From: Azorhizobium caulinodans ORS 571
GTDB taxonomy: Bacteria > Pseudomonadota > Alphaproteobacteria > Rhizobiales > Xanthobacteraceae
Reading direction: 5' to 3'
DNA length: 64,000 nucleotides
NCBI RefSeq assembly: GCF_000010525.1
Contig: NC_009937.1
Span: 2,113,501 to 2,177,500 of the forward strand
The stretch's first letter is position 1. Each line of letters starts with the position of its first letter. The position numbers were made by a program, and so were the translations under genes. Below the pieces are notes generated by a model that was not told the origin of the DNA, made no database searches, and saw only the letters and a program-made list of their open reading frames with translations. Of the stretch, positions 18,408-28,310 are shown one piece after another.

Positions 18408-19566
18408 GGGCCAGCAGGATGATGAAGGCGCCGTAGAGATCGGCTGTGACCACCAGACCCAGCGTGTGGGCGAGGGCCCCGGCGGCGAGGGCCGGGAGGC
18501 TGAAGGCGAGATAGCTCTCCACATAAAAGGCCGACAGCAGCATGCCCCGCTCACCCGGCGTTGCGAGCGGCACCAGCAGGCGCACCGCATTCATGAAGGC
18601 GCCGCCGAAGCCGAAGCCCGTTACCAGCATCCCGCCCACCATCACCGGTGCCGAGCCCACATGGGTGCCGGCGAGGATCACGAGAAAGCCGCCGGCGACC
18701 AGAAGGCTGCAGATGCGCAGCCCGAGGGGCGGCGCGACCGGGCGCATCAGCAGAACGGCGGAGGCGCCGGGGAGGGTGAGGGCGCACACCAGCAGCCCCC
18801 CGAGGATCGGCGAGGTTATCCCGGTTGCCGCCTTTACCAGCGAGGGCATCAGCGAAAGCGAGAAGGCGCCCACGGACCACAAGGCGATATTCGGCGCCGA
18901 GACCCGCAGCAGCATGCTGCGCGCCGCCACCGGCACCCGCACCCGCGGCACCAGCGAACCGAGCGCGCCCGGCTTCGTCGGCCCCGTCTCCGGCGTGGCC
19001 CAGATGAGCGCCGCCTGAAGGGCGAAGAGGCCGCCGAGTAGAACATAGACGAGGTGCAGCGGCGCGGGTGCATAGAGAATGAGTGTGGCGGTGCCCAGTG
19101 CGCCGACAGCCATGCCCACCATGGGCGTGATGCTGCTGACCAGCGGCCCGATCCGGCGGTCGCAATCGATCACCCCGGCGCCGATGGCGGCCGTCGCCGC
19201 GCCGCTGGCATAGCCCTGCACGAGGCGGGCGAGAATCAGGTGGTTCACGTCCGCAGCGGCGAAGAAGAGCGCCATGGAGGCGAGTTCCAGCGCCAGCGCG
19301 CCAAAGATCACCGGCCGGCGGCCCACATGGTCGGACAGGGCGCCGATGGTGAGGAGTGCCGCCAGCAGGCCGAAGGCATAGCTGGCGAAGACGAGCGTCA
19401 GCGTCGTCGGCGAGAAGCCCCACTGCTCCTGATAGAGGCGGTAGAGCGGCGTCGGCGCGGCGGAGGCGGCGAAGAAGGCGCCGAGGATCGCTCCCTGCAA
19501 CGCGAGCGTCAGGGAGAGCCGAAGGCCCGTCGGGGGGAGGGGTGCGGCGTCCGTAGCCATGGACAT
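18379..19566 (-). CDS. MFS transporter, TetR-linked
   Basis: A 395-residue protein with about 12 hydrophobic segments. SAAPTPLYRLYQEQWGF and ALSDHVGRRPVIFG (motif A) match MFS drug/metabolite exporters. It is divergent from a TetR gene with about 100 bases between, containing two copies of a 17-bp operator-like sequence. The arrangement implies an efflux pump repressed until a ligand binds the TetR protein. The substrate cannot be read from sequence. Confidence 0.85.
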   Translation of the reverse strand: MSMATDAAPLPPTGLRLSLTLALQGAILGAFFAASAAPTPLYRLYQEQWGFSPTTLTLVFASYAFGLLAALLTIGALSDHVGRRPVIFGALALELASMALFFAAADVNHLILARLVQGYASGAATAAIGAGVIDCDRRIGPLVSSITPMVGMAVGALGTATLILYAPAPLHLVYVLLGGLFALQAALIWATPETGPTKPGALGSLVPRVRVPVAARSMLLRVSAPNIALWSVGAFSLSLMPSLVKAATGITSPILGGLLVCALTLPGASAVLLMRPVAPPLGLRICSLLVAGGFLVILAGTHVGSAPVMVGGMLVTGFGFGGAFMNAVRLLVPLATPGERGMLLSAFYVESYLAFSLPALAAGALAHTLGLVVTADLYGAFIILLALTGALVRLP

Positions 19567-19586
19567 GGGAGGCCTGAACTCTTATT

Positions 19587-19650
19587 GCAAAGAATGTGCG
19601 TTAGTGCGTTCTTAGCGCCTTCACGTAGCTAAAGCAAATTATTTGCGTTA
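19587..19650. promoter_or_regulatory. Tandem operator-like repeats between MFS and tetR genes
   Basis: Two direct copies of GCAAANNATNTGCGTTA, at 19587-19603 and 19634-19650, agree at 14 of 17 positions and are 47 bp apart. The second copy contains a perfect palindrome, GCAAAT-T-ATTTGC (19634-19646). They sit in the divergent promoter and are the best candidates for TetR binding. Confidence 0.65.
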
Positions 19651-19667
19651 ATAGGATCGCAGTGAGA

Positions 19668-20243
19668 ATGGGTGAGGAGACGGGTCGCAAGGGGCTGAGG
19701 CCGGGCGGGCGCAGTGCGCGCGTTCAGGCCGCTGTCCATGCCGCCGTCCGGGACCTTCTGGCCGAGCGCGAGCGGGGCGAGATCAGCGTGCCGCTGGTGG
19801 CCGCCCGCGCCGGCGTCACGCCCTCGACCATCTATCGCCGCTGGGGCGATCTGCAGGACCTTCTGGCCGATGTGGCGCTGGAGCAGATGCGCCCCGACAC
19901 GGATCCGGCGGAGACCGGCACGCTCCGAGGCGATCTCATCGCCTGGGTGGACCAGTATCGCGAGGAGATGTCCTCGGCGCCCGGCACGGCCATGATCCGG
20001 GATGTTCTCGCCAGTCTCGAAGGCTCCGACCCCGCACGCCAGTGCTGCGCCATCTCGCAGGCGCAACTGTCGGTGATCTTCGCGCGGGCGGCAGCCCGGG
20101 GGGAGGCGGTGCCGGACCTCGATCTGGCAACCGACCTGTGCATCGCGCCTGTCGTCTACCGCATCCTCTTCACGGACCGCCCCATGGACGGCGACTACGT
20201 GCGCACCCTGGTGGACCGCCTTCTGATGTCGCTGCGGCCGTAA
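19668..20243 (+). CDS. TetR-family transcriptional regulator
   Basis: About 191 residues. The N-terminal helix-turn-helix is in VPLVAARAGVTPSTIYRRWG DLQDLLADVALEQ, the TetR hallmark with the Tyr-Arg-Arg-Trp turn. The C-terminal helical ligand/dimer domain resembles the TetR_C_11-like group. ATG 19668 and GTG 19662 are both possible, with AGGAT at 19653. It most likely represses itself and the divergent MFS gene through the tandem sites at 19587-19650. The inducer is unknown. Confidence 0.88.
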   Translation: MGEETGRKGLRPGGRSARVQAAVHAAVRDLLAERERGEISVPLVAARAGVTPSTIYRRWGDLQDLLADVALEQMRPDTDPAETGTLRGDLIAWVDQYREEMSSAPGTAMIRDVLASLEGSDPARQCCAISQAQLSVIFARAAARGEAVPDLDLATDLCIAPVVYRILFTDRPMDGDYVRTLVDRLLMSLRP

Positions 20244-20310
20244 ATCTCTCTGGACGAAGATGCGACAGTCTTGCGCTGCGTCAGGACGCCATGCTGCCTC
20301 TTGGAGCATC

Positions 20311-21576
20311 ATGGAACCGTCTGGATCGGGCGAGGCGGCAGTGGACGCAACGTGGGACATGAAGCGGTGGCGCAAGCGCGTCTATGAGGTGCTTGAGCGC
20401 GACGCCGTGCGCGACACGACCGCCCATGTGGTGCATGTGGGCCTCATCCTGCTCATCCTCGGCAATGCGGCGGGGGCGGTTCTGGAGACGGTGCCGGAGA
20501 TCGATACGGAATACCGGATCGAGCTGCATCTGTTCGAGATGTTCTCCTTCCTCGCCTTCAGCACGGAATATGCGCTCCGCCTCTGGGCGGCGCCCGAGCA
20601 TCCCCGCTTCCGGGGGCTTCCTTCCGCCAAGGCGCGCTTTCGCTATGCGCTGACCGCCAACGCCATCATTGACCTTCTCTCCGTGCTGCCCTTCGGCCTC
20701 GTGCTGCTGGTGCATGCGGACCTGCGCACGCTGGCCCTCTTCCGGCTGGTGCGCTTCATGAAGCTTGCCCGCTATTCGCCGGGCCTCGCCTCGCTGGTGG
20801 AAGCGATCCGCAACGAGCGTCACGCTCTGGTGGCCTGCTTCGGCATCATCGGCGCTGTGGTGCTGATTTCCGCCTCCGCCATGTATATCGCCGAGCGGGA
20901 GGTGCAGCCCAAGGTCTTCGGCTCCATCCCGCTCGCGGCCTGGTGGGCGGTGGTGACGGTGACCACGGTCGGCTATGGCGACGCGGTGCCGGTGACCCTC
21001 GTCGGGCGGCTGATCGCGGCCGCCACCATGCTCTGCGGCCTCATCATGCTGGCGCTCCCCGTGGGCATCATCGCCTCGTCCTTCGCGGATGTGATCCGGC
21101 GGCGGGACTTCGTCGTGACCTGGGGGATGGTGGCGCGCGTGCCGCTGTTTGCGGACCTCGATGCCGCCGGCATCGGCGAGATCCTGCGCATCCTCTCCTC
21201 CCACACGGCCCAGCCCGGCGAAATCCTGGCGCGGCGGGGCGACCCGGCCCGCTCGATGTATTTCATTCTCTCCGGCGAGGTGCAGGTGGAGCTGGAAGAA
21301 GGCATCGTGCTCCTGGGAGAGGGGCAGTTCTTCGGCGAGATGGCGCTGCTCTCCCGCACGGTGCGGAGCGGCACCATCCGCTGCCTGACCCGCACCCAGC
21401 TGCTCATCCTCGACGGCCGCGACCTAGAGGACCTGATGGCGCGCCGTCCGGAAATCCGCAAGCGCATCGATGATCTTCGGGGCACGCGCACGCTGCACCC
21501 GCTGAAGCCGCGCGGCGACATCCTCTCCGAGGAAATGGGCAGCCCCGGAGACGACAACGGCCCGCGCCGCTCCTGA
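20311..21576 (+). CDS. Cyclic-nucleotide-gated potassium channel (MlotiK1-like)
   Basis: A 421-residue protein with six transmembrane segments followed by a cytoplasmic cNMP-binding domain. S4 has spaced basic residues (Arg145, Arg148, Lys151, Arg154). The pore filter TTVGYGD is at 218-224, giving K+ selectivity. From about 277 there is a cNMP-binding fold with the phosphate-binding cassette GEMALLSRTVRSGTIR and its key Arg at 352. This is the layout of the Mesorhizobium MlotiK1 channel, with a longer N-terminus and a Pro/Gly-rich tail. The physiological role of such channels is unclear. Confidence 0.9.
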   Translation: MEPSGSGEAAVDATWDMKRWRKRVYEVLERDAVRDTTAHVVHVGLILLILGNAAGAVLETVPEIDTEYRIELHLFEMFSFLAFSTEYALRLWAAPEHPRFRGLPSAKARFRYALTANAIIDLLSVLPFGLVLLVHADLRTLALFRLVRFMKLARYSPGLASLVEAIRNERHALVACFGIIGAVVLISASAMYIAEREVQPKVFGSIPLAAWWAVVTVTTVGYGDAVPVTLVGRLIAAATMLCGLIMLALPVGIIASSFADVIRRRDFVVTWGMVARVPLFADLDAAGIGEILRILSSHTAQPGEILARRGDPARSMYFILSGEVQVELEEGIVLLGEGQFFGEMALLSRTVRSGTIRCLTRTQLLILDGRDLEDLMARRPEIRKRIDDLRGTRTLHPLKPRGDILSEEMGSPGDDNGPRRS

Positions 21577-21602
21577 CGAGCGAGGCGGGCCGCCGGAAAG
21601 GA

Positions 21603-21626
21603 CCGGGCGCCGGTGAGGGCGCCCGG
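21603..21626. terminator. Hairpin between convergent channel gene and icd
   Basis: CCGGGCGCC-GGTGAG-GGCGCCCGG, a 9-bp GC stem, lies in the 55-base gap between two convergent stops. It has no T-run and is a candidate bidirectional terminator. Confidence 0.5.
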
Positions 21627-21631
21627 CGGCA

Positions 21632-22846
21632 TCAGGCCGCGAGGGCCTTTGCGAGGTTCTCGGACACCTTGTCGAGGAAGCCCGTGGTGGACAGCCACTT
21701 CTGGTCGGCGCCGACCAGCAGGGCGAGGTCCTTGGTCATGTCGCCGGCCTCGACCGTATCGACGCAGACCTTCTCGAGCGTATCGGCGAAGCGCTTCAGC
21801 TCGTCATTGCCGTCGAGCTTGGCGCGGTGCGCGAGGCCACGGGTCCAGGCGAAGATGGAGGCGATGGAGTTGGTGGAAGTCTCCTTGCCCTTCTGGTGCT
21901 CGCGATAGTGGCGGGTCACCGTGCCGTGGGCGGCTTCAGCCTCGACAGTCTGGCCATCGGGAGTCATCAGCACGGAGGTCATCAGGCCGAGCGAGCCGAA
22001 GCCCTGGGCCACGATGTCGGACTGCACGTCGCCGTCATAGTTCTTGCAGGCCCACACATAGCCGCCGGACCACTTGAGGGCGGAAGCGACCATGTCGTCG
22101 ATCAGGCGGTGCTCGTAGGTCAGCTTGCGCTTCTCGAACTCGGCCTTGAACTCGGTGTCGTAGATCTCTTGGAAGATATCCTTGAAGCGGCCGTCATAGG
22201 CCTTCAGGATCGTGTTCTTCGTGGAGAGATAGACCGGATAGTTCCGCATCAGGCCGTAGTTCAGCGAGGCGCGGGCGAAATCGCGGATCGACTCGTCCAG
22301 GTTGTACATGGACAGGGCAACGCCAGCGCCCGGGAACTTGTAGACTTCCTTCTCGATCTTCGTGCCGTCCTCGCCCACGAAGGAGATGGTCAGCGTGCCC
22401 TTGCCGGGCACCTTGAAGTCGGTGGCGCGATACTGGTCGCCGAAGGCATGGCGGCCGACCACGATCGGCTGCGTCCAGCCCGGCACGAGGCGCGGCACGT
22501 TCTTGCAGATGATGGGCTCACGGAAGATCACGCCGCCGAGGATGTTGCGGATGGTGCCGTTCGGCGACTTCCACATTTCCTTGAGGTTGAATTCCTTCAC
22601 GCGGGCTTCGTCGGGAGTAATCGTGGCGCACTTGACGCCCACGCCGTGCTTCTTGATGGCGTTCGCCGCGTCGATCGTGACCTGATCGTTGGTCGCGTCG
22701 CGGTTCTCGACCGAAAGGTCATAATACTCGAGGTCGATATCAAGGTAGGGGTGGATCAGCTTGTCCTTGATATACTGCCAGATGATCCGCGTCATCTCAT
22801 CGCCGTCGAGCTCGACGACCGGATTTGCGACCTTGATCTTCGCCAT
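21632..22846 (-). CDS. icd: NADP-dependent isocitrate dehydrogenase
   Basis: TCA-cycle enzyme converting isocitrate to 2-oxoglutarate with NADPH formation; 404 residues, the eukaryote-like dimeric (IDH1/2-type) form used by alphaproteobacteria. [36 protein letters not shown], and the cofactor region [17 protein letters not shown] are characteristic. ATG 22846 follows a GAGGTG sequence; an upstream GTG adds three residues. It is a single gene, divergent from a secreted-protein gene with 260 bases between, in which I saw no clear operator. Confidence 0.97.
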   Translation of the reverse strand: MAKIKVANPVVELDGDEMTRIIWQYIKDKLIHPYLDIDLEYYDLSVENRDATNDQVTIDAANAIKKHGVGVKCATITPDEARVKEFNLKEMWKSPNGTIRNILGGVIFREPIICKNVPRLVPGWTQPIVVGRHAFGDQYRATDFKVPGKGTLTISFVGEDGTKIEKEVYKFPGAGVALSMYNLDESIRDFARASLNYGLMRNYPVYLSTKNTILKAYDGRFKDIFQEIYDTEFKAEFEKRKLTYEHRLIDDMVASALKWSGGYVWACKNYDGDVQSDIVAQGFGSLGLMTSVLMTPDGQTVEAEAAHGTVTRHYREHQKGKETSTNSIASIFAWTRGLAHRAKLDGNDELKRFADTLEKVCVDTVEAGDMTKDLALLVGADQKWLSTTGFLDKVSENLAKALAA

Positions 22847-23106
22847 GGGTGACACCTCACGCGGATTCGTATCGTAATGGGGCCTCAGCGCCGGTCCACG
22901 CAGCCAGGCGCCGGTGTGCGCGTGATACTCCGATGCCGGCCCGAGCGGAAGAAGGGCATTGCGCCGACTTTAGGACAAGGTTTTCAGCCGGGCGGGCCGA
23001 GACGGCCTGTGGGAATGGGCGAGGGGTGTCGCGCGCCCGTCACAGCCGCTTGATAGGGGGCGCCGGATCGAAGCCTTGCGGGGCGCCGCCCCGACCGGAG
23101 CCCGCC

Positions 23107-23988
23107 ATGACCATCCGCCCCGTTCTGACCGTACGACCCGCGAGCGCAATGGCCCGCCGTGCCGGCGCCGGCCTTGCGCTCGCCCTTGTTCTGGCCGCGC
23201 CCGCCGCCTCGGCGCAGGAACTGCGCCCCGCCGCCCAGACCATCGCCCGCTTCGAGGTGCCTGAGGCGCGCCAGGCGGTGGCGGTGACGGACCGTTATGC
23301 CTATGCCATCGACAACCGCATCATCGTCAAGCTGGACAAGGCGACCGGCAAGCCCCTGGCCAAATGGGAGGGGCCGAAGGCCGGCCCCATCATCCATATG
23401 GACAGCGGCGTGGTGCGCGACGGCAAGCTCTACACCGCCCACTCCAATTATCCCGACTGGCCGATGACCAGCTCCATCGAGGTCTGGGATGCGGAAAGCC
23501 TGAAGCATCTGGAAAGCCACAGCTTCGGCATCGAGCGGGGCTCGCTCACCTGGCTGGACCGCGATCCGCAGGGCCGCTGGTGGGGCGCCTTCGCCAATTA
23601 CAACCGCGTGTTCGACAAGAGCCCGCTCGCCTACGGCAACAAGTACGCCACCCAGATCGTGCGCTTCAATCCCGACTGGAGCATCGCCGAGGCCTTTGTC
23701 TATCCCGATGCGCTGGTGGCGAAGTTCCAGGACATGAGCAATTCCGGCGGCGCCTTCGGGCCGGACGGGAGGCTCTACATCACCGGCCACGACAATGCCG
23801 AGCTTTACGTAGTGGCGCCGCCCGAGATGGGCTCGGTGATGCGCTGGCAGGAGACCATCCCGCTGGAGATTGCCGGCCAGGGCTTTGCCTTCGACCCTTC
23901 AGATCCCGGCGTGGTGTGGGGCATCATCCGCGGCAAGACCGCCGCCGGCAGCCTCATCACCGTCAGCCGCCTGCCCGCGCGGCCCTGA
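23107..23988 (+). CDS. Secreted protein with probable beta-propeller-like fold
   Basis: About 293 residues. The N-terminus MARRAGAGLALALVLAAPAASAQE is a good Sec signal peptide with an ASA-Q cleavage site; either ATG 23107 or 23149 could be used. The mature part has repeated strand-turn patterns (YAYAIDNRIIVKLDKATGK, LYTAHSNYPDWP, WLDRDPQGRWWGAFANYN, GAFGPDGRLYITGHDNAELY) that suggest a six- or seven-bladed propeller. No catalytic motif is recognised. It lies in the icd-trmJ interval and appears to be a stand-alone periplasmic protein. Confidence 0.7.
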   Translation: MTIRPVLTVRPASAMARRAGAGLALALVLAAPAASAQELRPAAQTIARFEVPEARQAVAVTDRYAYAIDNRIIVKLDKATGKPLAKWEGPKAGPIIHMDSGVVRDGKLYTAHSNYPDWPMTSSIEVWDAESLKHLESHSFGIERGSLTWLDRDPQGRWWGAFANYNRVFDKSPLAYGNKYATQIVRFNPDWSIAEAFVYPDALVAKFQDMSNSGGAFGPDGRLYITGHDNAELYVVAPPEMGSVMRWQETIPLEIAGQGFAFDPSDPGVVWGIIRGKTAAGSLITVSRLPARP

Positions 23989-24127
23989 GACGGCGTGCCG
24001 GAGCCGGCGAGGGCACGAGGCGGCTTTGCTCCATCCGGTTCCGGCTCTATGACGGGCGCATGTCTGAGCACGTTCTTTCTTCCATGCCGCCCGCTGTCCC
24101 TTACCCGTCCTGCCGGGGAGGGCGCTG

Positions 24128-24997
24128 ATGCCCGGCGCCGGAACCGACAGCACGAAGCCCTGGATCGCCGGCGGGCCGGTGGTGATCCTCGTCGAGCCAC
24201 AGCTCGGCGAGAATGTCGGCTCGGCGGCGCGGGCCATGGGCAATTTCGGCCTCTCCCGTCTGCGCGTGGTGAACCCGCGCGAGGGCTGGCCGAACGAGAA
24301 GGCGCGCATCTTCTGCGCCGGTGCGGACCGAATTCTCGACGACGCCCAGCTTTTCCCCGACCTGCGCAGCGCGCTGGCGGACGTGTCCTATGCCGTGGCC
24401 ACCACGGCCCGCGAGCGCGGCATGGCCAAGCCGGTGAATGGCGCGGACGTGGTCGCGCAGGATGCGGTGGTGCGCCTGAAGGCGGGTGAGGACGTGGCGC
24501 TGGTCTTCGGCCGCGAGCGCACGGGTCTCTATACGGAAGAAGTGTCGCTCTGCGATTCGATCCTCACCCTGCCGGTCAATCCCGCTTTCGCCTCGCTGAA
24601 TCTGGCTACCGCCGTGGCTGTGACCGCCTATGAATGGTCGAAGGCGGCCACCGGCAATGCTCTGCCCTTCGTCATGCCCGAGCGCTCGCCGCCGGCGGAC
24701 AGGGTCGATCTTTTCGCCTTCTTCGATCATCTGGAGCGGGAACTGGAGGAGGCGGCTTTTTTCCGTTCGCCGGAAAAGGCGCCTTCGACCACGCGCAACA
24801 TCCGCAACATCTTCCATCGCTGCGAGCTCACCAAGCAGGATCTCGCCACCTTGCACGGCATGATCACCGCGCTGGTTGAGGGGCGCGAAGGCCGTGAGCA
24901 GCGCAAGGCCGAGCGCAACGCCAAGGCCGCCGCCAAGCGCAATCCGGCCTCCGGCACGGACATCGGCGCAGCCGGGGAGGGCGGCGCGGAGGGTTGA
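24128..24997 (+). CDS. trmJ: tRNA (cytidine/uridine-2'-O-)-methyltransferase TrmJ
   Basis: SPOUT-class RNA methyltransferase that modifies position 32 of tRNAs; 289 residues. Motif 1 is VILVEPQLGENVGSAARAMGNFG. The knot region contains ALVFGRERTGLYTEE and LPVNPAFASLNLATAVAV, the two SAM-binding loops of the TrmH/SpoU superfamily. The C-terminal helical domain typical of TrmJ is present, ending in a Lys/Ala-rich tail. The initiator tRNA gene follows about 200 bases downstream in the same direction. Confidence 0.92.
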   Translation: MPGAGTDSTKPWIAGGPVVILVEPQLGENVGSAARAMGNFGLSRLRVVNPREGWPNEKARIFCAGADRILDDAQLFPDLRSALADVSYAVATTARERGMAKPVNGADVVAQDAVVRLKAGEDVALVFGRERTGLYTEEVSLCDSILTLPVNPAFASLNLATAVAVTAYEWSKAATGNALPFVMPERSPPADRVDLFAFFDHLERELEEAAFFRSPEKAPSTTRNIRNIFHRCELTKQDLATLHGMITALVEGREGREQRKAERNAKAAAKRNPASGTDIGAAGEGGAEG

Positions 24998-25204
24998 GCC
25001 CGACGCGGGTCTGCCATCCCCACATCCTCGCTGGGCTGGAAACCTTTGCCGGGAAACGGTTTGGCGGTCCAGTCCGCCGGGCGCCATCCACAGGTGGCCC
25101 TTTCGCGGCGCTTTTTTTGGGCTTGGGGGTTTCAATGCCGGGGGGCGCTTGCTACATACGCCTCACCGAAGCAGACGGTTCGCCGGCAAGCAGTTCGGTT
25201 CTGA

Positions 25205-25281
<77 letters not shown>

Positions 25282-25299
25282 AATTATAAGTGAGATCAA

Positions 25300-25328
25300 G
25301 GGGTCGGACGAAAGTCCGGCCCCTTTTT
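25300..25328 (+). terminator. Rho-independent terminator of the initiator tRNA
   Basis: GGGGTCGGAC (25300-25309) pairs with GTCCGGCCCC (25314-25323), one T-G wobble, loop GAAA, followed by five Ts. Confidence 0.85.
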
Positions 25329-25499
25329 CCATCCGAAGCACCCAAGCACAACTCTAGCCCAAAATTTGTCCGCCATTTCGGTTTTGGTACATTCCGGAAT
25401 ATCAGAATGCGAGCATGGCTAGACCCGAGATCTTTGGCGGTCTGAACCACTCCCGATTTGCCGGAGGCCTGAGCGGCGCGATCCGCGGGGATGTCGGCC

Positions 25500-25705
25500 A
25501 GGGCGCGGCCCCTGGCGATCCGACGAGGCGCTCGAGCATGCCACGCTCGAATGGGGCGACTGGTTCAATACCCACCGGCTCCTTGAGCCCGTCGGCAATA
25601 TCCCGCCCGCCGAAGCCGAGGCCGCCTACTATGCCGCGTTCGCGCCGTCCGCTATGGCTGCGTGGCCCAAGCCATCCGGCCTCCGGCAAACCCCGGGCGG
25701 TTCAG
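25500..25705 (+). mobile_element. IS3-family element remnant (3' end of transposase orfB)
   Basis: The interval 25329-25811 has no intact gene. In one frame from about 25500 it encodes RGPWRSDEALEHATLEWGDW and then FNTHRLLEPVGNIPPAEAEA, the C-terminal end of an IS3-family integrase-type transposase. The normal stop near AMAA is replaced by TGG, so the frame runs on. Sequence like the usual element end (CCGGCAAACCCCGGGCGG) follows up to about 25705. The 5' part of the element is missing. Short frames called across this stretch in other phases are artefacts. It marks the left edge of the island. Confidence 0.8.
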
Positions 25706-25811
25706 GCTCTCCTTTACGCCGGAGGAGAAAAGGGCCTCACGTCAATGTCGATGGGATGAGCAAACGGGGAGCGCTTCAACGGCCGCCAGGCCATGCAAAA
25801 GCAAAACGTAA

Positions 25812-27425
25812 TCATATCGCTCCCGGGCGCAAAACGGCCGCCGCAAGAAGCTCGCGAGTATATGGCTGCTGGGGTGAACCGAAGACCTCGCCAGTGGGGC
25901 CTATTTCTACGATCCGCCCCTGCCGCATAACCGCGATGCGATTGCAAATATTAGAGGCCACCCGCAGATCGTGGGTAACAAATATCATTGAGAAGCCGAG
26001 CTGCTTCTGAAGCTGGTTCAACAATTCCAGCACTTGCGCTTGTACCGACACGTCGAGGGCTGACACCGCCTCATCAGCGACGATAACGGAAGGCTCCATA
26101 GCCAGCGCGCGCGCGATACAGATGCGCTGTCGCTGGCCGCCCGAGAACTCGTGCGGAAAACGGTCCAGAGCCTCTTTGGGGAGGCCCACCAGTTCCATCA
26201 GCTCGCCAGCTCGTTCCGTGGCTCGCGACGTGGGGACTCCGTGCTGAACGGGCCCCTCAGTGATTGACTGAAGGATACGGCGGCGCGGATTGAGCGATTT
26301 GTAGGGATCCTGGAAAACCATTTGGATGTTGCGACGAAACTGGCGCAGCTTGGCGCCCGTGAGCGAGAGAACATCGTTGCCCCTGAACAGGATGGTCCCC
26401 TCGTCGACCGGCTCGAAGCGAAGGATGGCCTTGGACAGGCTTGTCTTTCCCGAACCGGACTCGCCGACCACGCCCAGCGTTTCGCCTGCTGCCAGATCGA
26501 ATGACACGCGATCGAGCGCACGGGTCACGCGCGCGGGGCGGAACAGGTTGGAAGTGCGGTAGGTGAGGCTGAGGTCGCTTACCGATAAAAGAGGCTCGGC
26601 TGTTTTCTCAGGACTCGGGCGGCAATTGAGCCGCGGGACCGCGCTGATAAGGGCTCGGGTGTAGGGGTGGCGAGGCTTTTCGAGTATCTGAGAGGGCAGC
26701 CCCTGCTCAACGACCTCCCCGTGCCGCATGACGACCACGTAATCCGCGATCGCGGACACAACATCGAAGTCGTGCGTGATCATCAGTACGCCGCTCTCGT
26801 GCTTGATCAGCAACTCGCGCATCAGCCGCAGAATCTGAGCCTGCGTGGTTACATCAAGTGCGGTCGTCGGTTCGTCCGCGATGATCAGAGCCGGTTCGAG
26901 AGCCAGGGCCATCGCAATCATGACGCGCTGGCGCTGCCCGCCCGACAGTTGATGCGGAAATGAGCGGCGGAGCAGCGCCGGATCCGGAAGATGCACGTCC
27001 GAAAGCAGCGCGAGCACCCTCTTCTCCACATCGGCGGCAGGTGTGCCCGGCCGGTGAATGCGGATCACCTCCCCGATCTGGTCGCCAATGCGCATGACCG
27101 GGTTGAGCGCCGTAAGTGGTTCCTGAAAAATCATCGCCATCCGATTGCCGCGCAAGGCGCAGATTCGCTCAGGCGAAGCCTGCGCGATATCCTCGCCCTC
27201 CAGGCGAATGTGGCCGCTGGCGATCCGCAGCGTCCGTTCAGGCAGCAGGCGCATAACCGCAGCCGCCGTGACCGACTTGCCTGATCCGGACTCCCCGACG
27301 ACACAAACGATTTGGCGTTTGCGCACGGCGAGTGAGAGATCGTGAACCGCGAACCGCCGGTCGAGGCCATGCGGCAGGGCGATCGACAGGTGCTCGATTT
27401 CGAGAACGGGCGCATCGGTGGTCAT
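25812..27425 (-). CDS. Fused dipeptide/oligopeptide ABC transporter ATPase (DppD-DppF type)
   Basis: A 537-residue protein with two complete ABC cassettes. Half 1 has Walker A GESGSGKS near residue 45 and signature [12 protein letters not shown]. Half 2 has a second GESGSGKT near 320 and signature [12 protein letters not shown], each with a Walker B followed by SALD/TALD loops and the peptide-transporter C-terminal HPYTRAL / QPYTREL motif. It therefore supplies both ATPase subunits. The true start is 27425 ([14 protein letters not shown]), overlapping the upstream permease stop by 4 bases; the long extension upstream is antisense to nothing but lies inside the permease gene in another frame. 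Confidence 0.93.
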   Translation of the reverse strand: MTTDAPVLEIEHLSIALPHGLDRRFAVHDLSLAVRKRQIVCVVGESGSGKSVTAAAVMRLLPERTLRIASGHIRLEGEDIAQASPERICALRGNRMAMIFQEPLTALNPVMRIGDQIGEVIRIHRPGTPAADVEKRVLALLSDVHLPDPALLRRSFPHQLSGGQRQRVMIAMALALEPALIIADEPTTALDVTTQAQILRLMRELLIKHESGVLMITHDFDVVSAIADYVVVMRHGEVVEQGLPSQILEKPRHPYTRALISAVPRLNCRPSPEKTAEPLLSVSDLSLTYRTSNLFRPARVTRALDRVSFDLAAGETLGVVGESGSGKTSLSKAILRFEPVDEGTILFRGNDVLSLTGAKLRQFRRNIQMVFQDPYKSLNPRRRILQSITEGPVQHGVPTSRATERAGELMELVGLPKEALDRFPHEFSGGQRQRICIARALAMEPSVIVADEAVSALDVSVQAQVLELLNQLQKQLGFSMIFVTHDLRVASNICNRIAVMRQGRIVEIGPTGEVFGSPQQPYTRELLAAAVLRPGAI

Positions 27426-28300
27426 GACGTCGCTCCGGTTGCACGAGACAGGCGTGGATCCAGACGATCCCGCAGCCCGTCGCCCAGCAGGTTCACGGCC
27501 ATCACTGTCGCTGCCAGGAAGAGCCCCGGCGCGATGATGGTCCAGGGGGCGCGTTGAAACACAGCTCTTCCCTCGGCCAGTACGTTGCCCCAGCTCGGCA
27601 TGTCGGGCGGGAACCCGACGCCGAGGAAGCCCAGAACCGCTTCCGCGAGCATGGCAGCCGCGAACATATAGGTGGTCTGCACAATGAGCGGGGCGAGGCA
27701 TGTCGGCAGGATGTGGCGCAGCAGCACCAGATAGCCGGGGATGCCAAGCCCTTCCGCCGCACGCACATAGGATTCTTCCCGTACGCTGAGAACGACACTG
27801 CGAACGAGGCGGGTGACACGCGGAATTTCTGAGAAAGTGATCGCGGCGACGATGGAGAAGAGGCTGGGGCCGACCAGGCACACCAAAGCCACCGCGAACA
27901 ACAGGCTGGGGATCGCCATCATGCCATCCATGAGACGCATGATGACGGCATCAAAGGCACGCAGATATCCGGCAACGAGGCCCAGAAGAGAGCCGATTAC
28001 CGCACCTGCCAGCGCGCACAGCAGTCCCACCAGAAGAGACAGGCGCCCACCATGTACGACAAGCGCGAAGACGTCTCGACCCAACGCGTCAGTGCCGAAC
28101 CAGAACGCGCTGTCCGGCGCGCGGAAGCGCAGACGTGGTCGTATCAGGAAGGGGTCTGTTCCTGCGATCTGGGGAGCAAAGATGGCCGACAGCACGACCA
28201 ACAGCAGGATCGTGCCGCCGAACAGGAGCGCAGGGTTGGCGAGCAGCTCACCCAAGCGCAGGCGACGGGCATGGGATTGCATGCTCCCGATAGCGGACAT
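27422..28300 (-). CDS. Peptide-type ABC permease, DppC-like
   Basis: A 292-residue inner-membrane protein with about six hydrophobic segments. The N-terminal OppC_N segment (LLLVVLSAIFAPQIAGTDPF, then HWFGTDALGRDVF-like) and the EAA loop (ESYVRAAEGLGIPGYLVLLRHILP) are diagnostic. It lies 10 bases after the DppB-like permease gene and overlaps the ATPase start by 4 bases. With its partners it should import peptides or peptide-like compounds captured in the periplasm. Confidence 0.92.
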   Translation of the reverse strand: MSAIGSMQSHARRLRLGELLANPALLFGGTILLLVVLSAIFAPQIAGTDPFLIRPRLRFRAPDSAFWFGTDALGRDVFALVVHGGRLSLLVGLLCALAGAVIGSLLGLVAGYLRAFDAVIMRLMDGMMAIPSLLFAVALVCLVGPSLFSIVAAITFSEIPRVTRLVRSVVLSVREESYVRAAEGLGIPGYLVLLRHILPTCLAPLIVQTTYMFAAAMLAEAVLGFLGVGFPPDMPSWGNVLAEGRAVFQRAPWTIIAPGLFLAATVMAVNLLGDGLRDRLDPRLSRATGATS

Positions 28301-28310
28301 GGGTAGGCCC

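Noticed and set aside
25120-25160. Promoter for the initiator tRNA (TTGGGG ... TACATA)
   Set aside because: The spacing of 24 bases is too long and no better -35 pairing is convincing, so no promoter is called.
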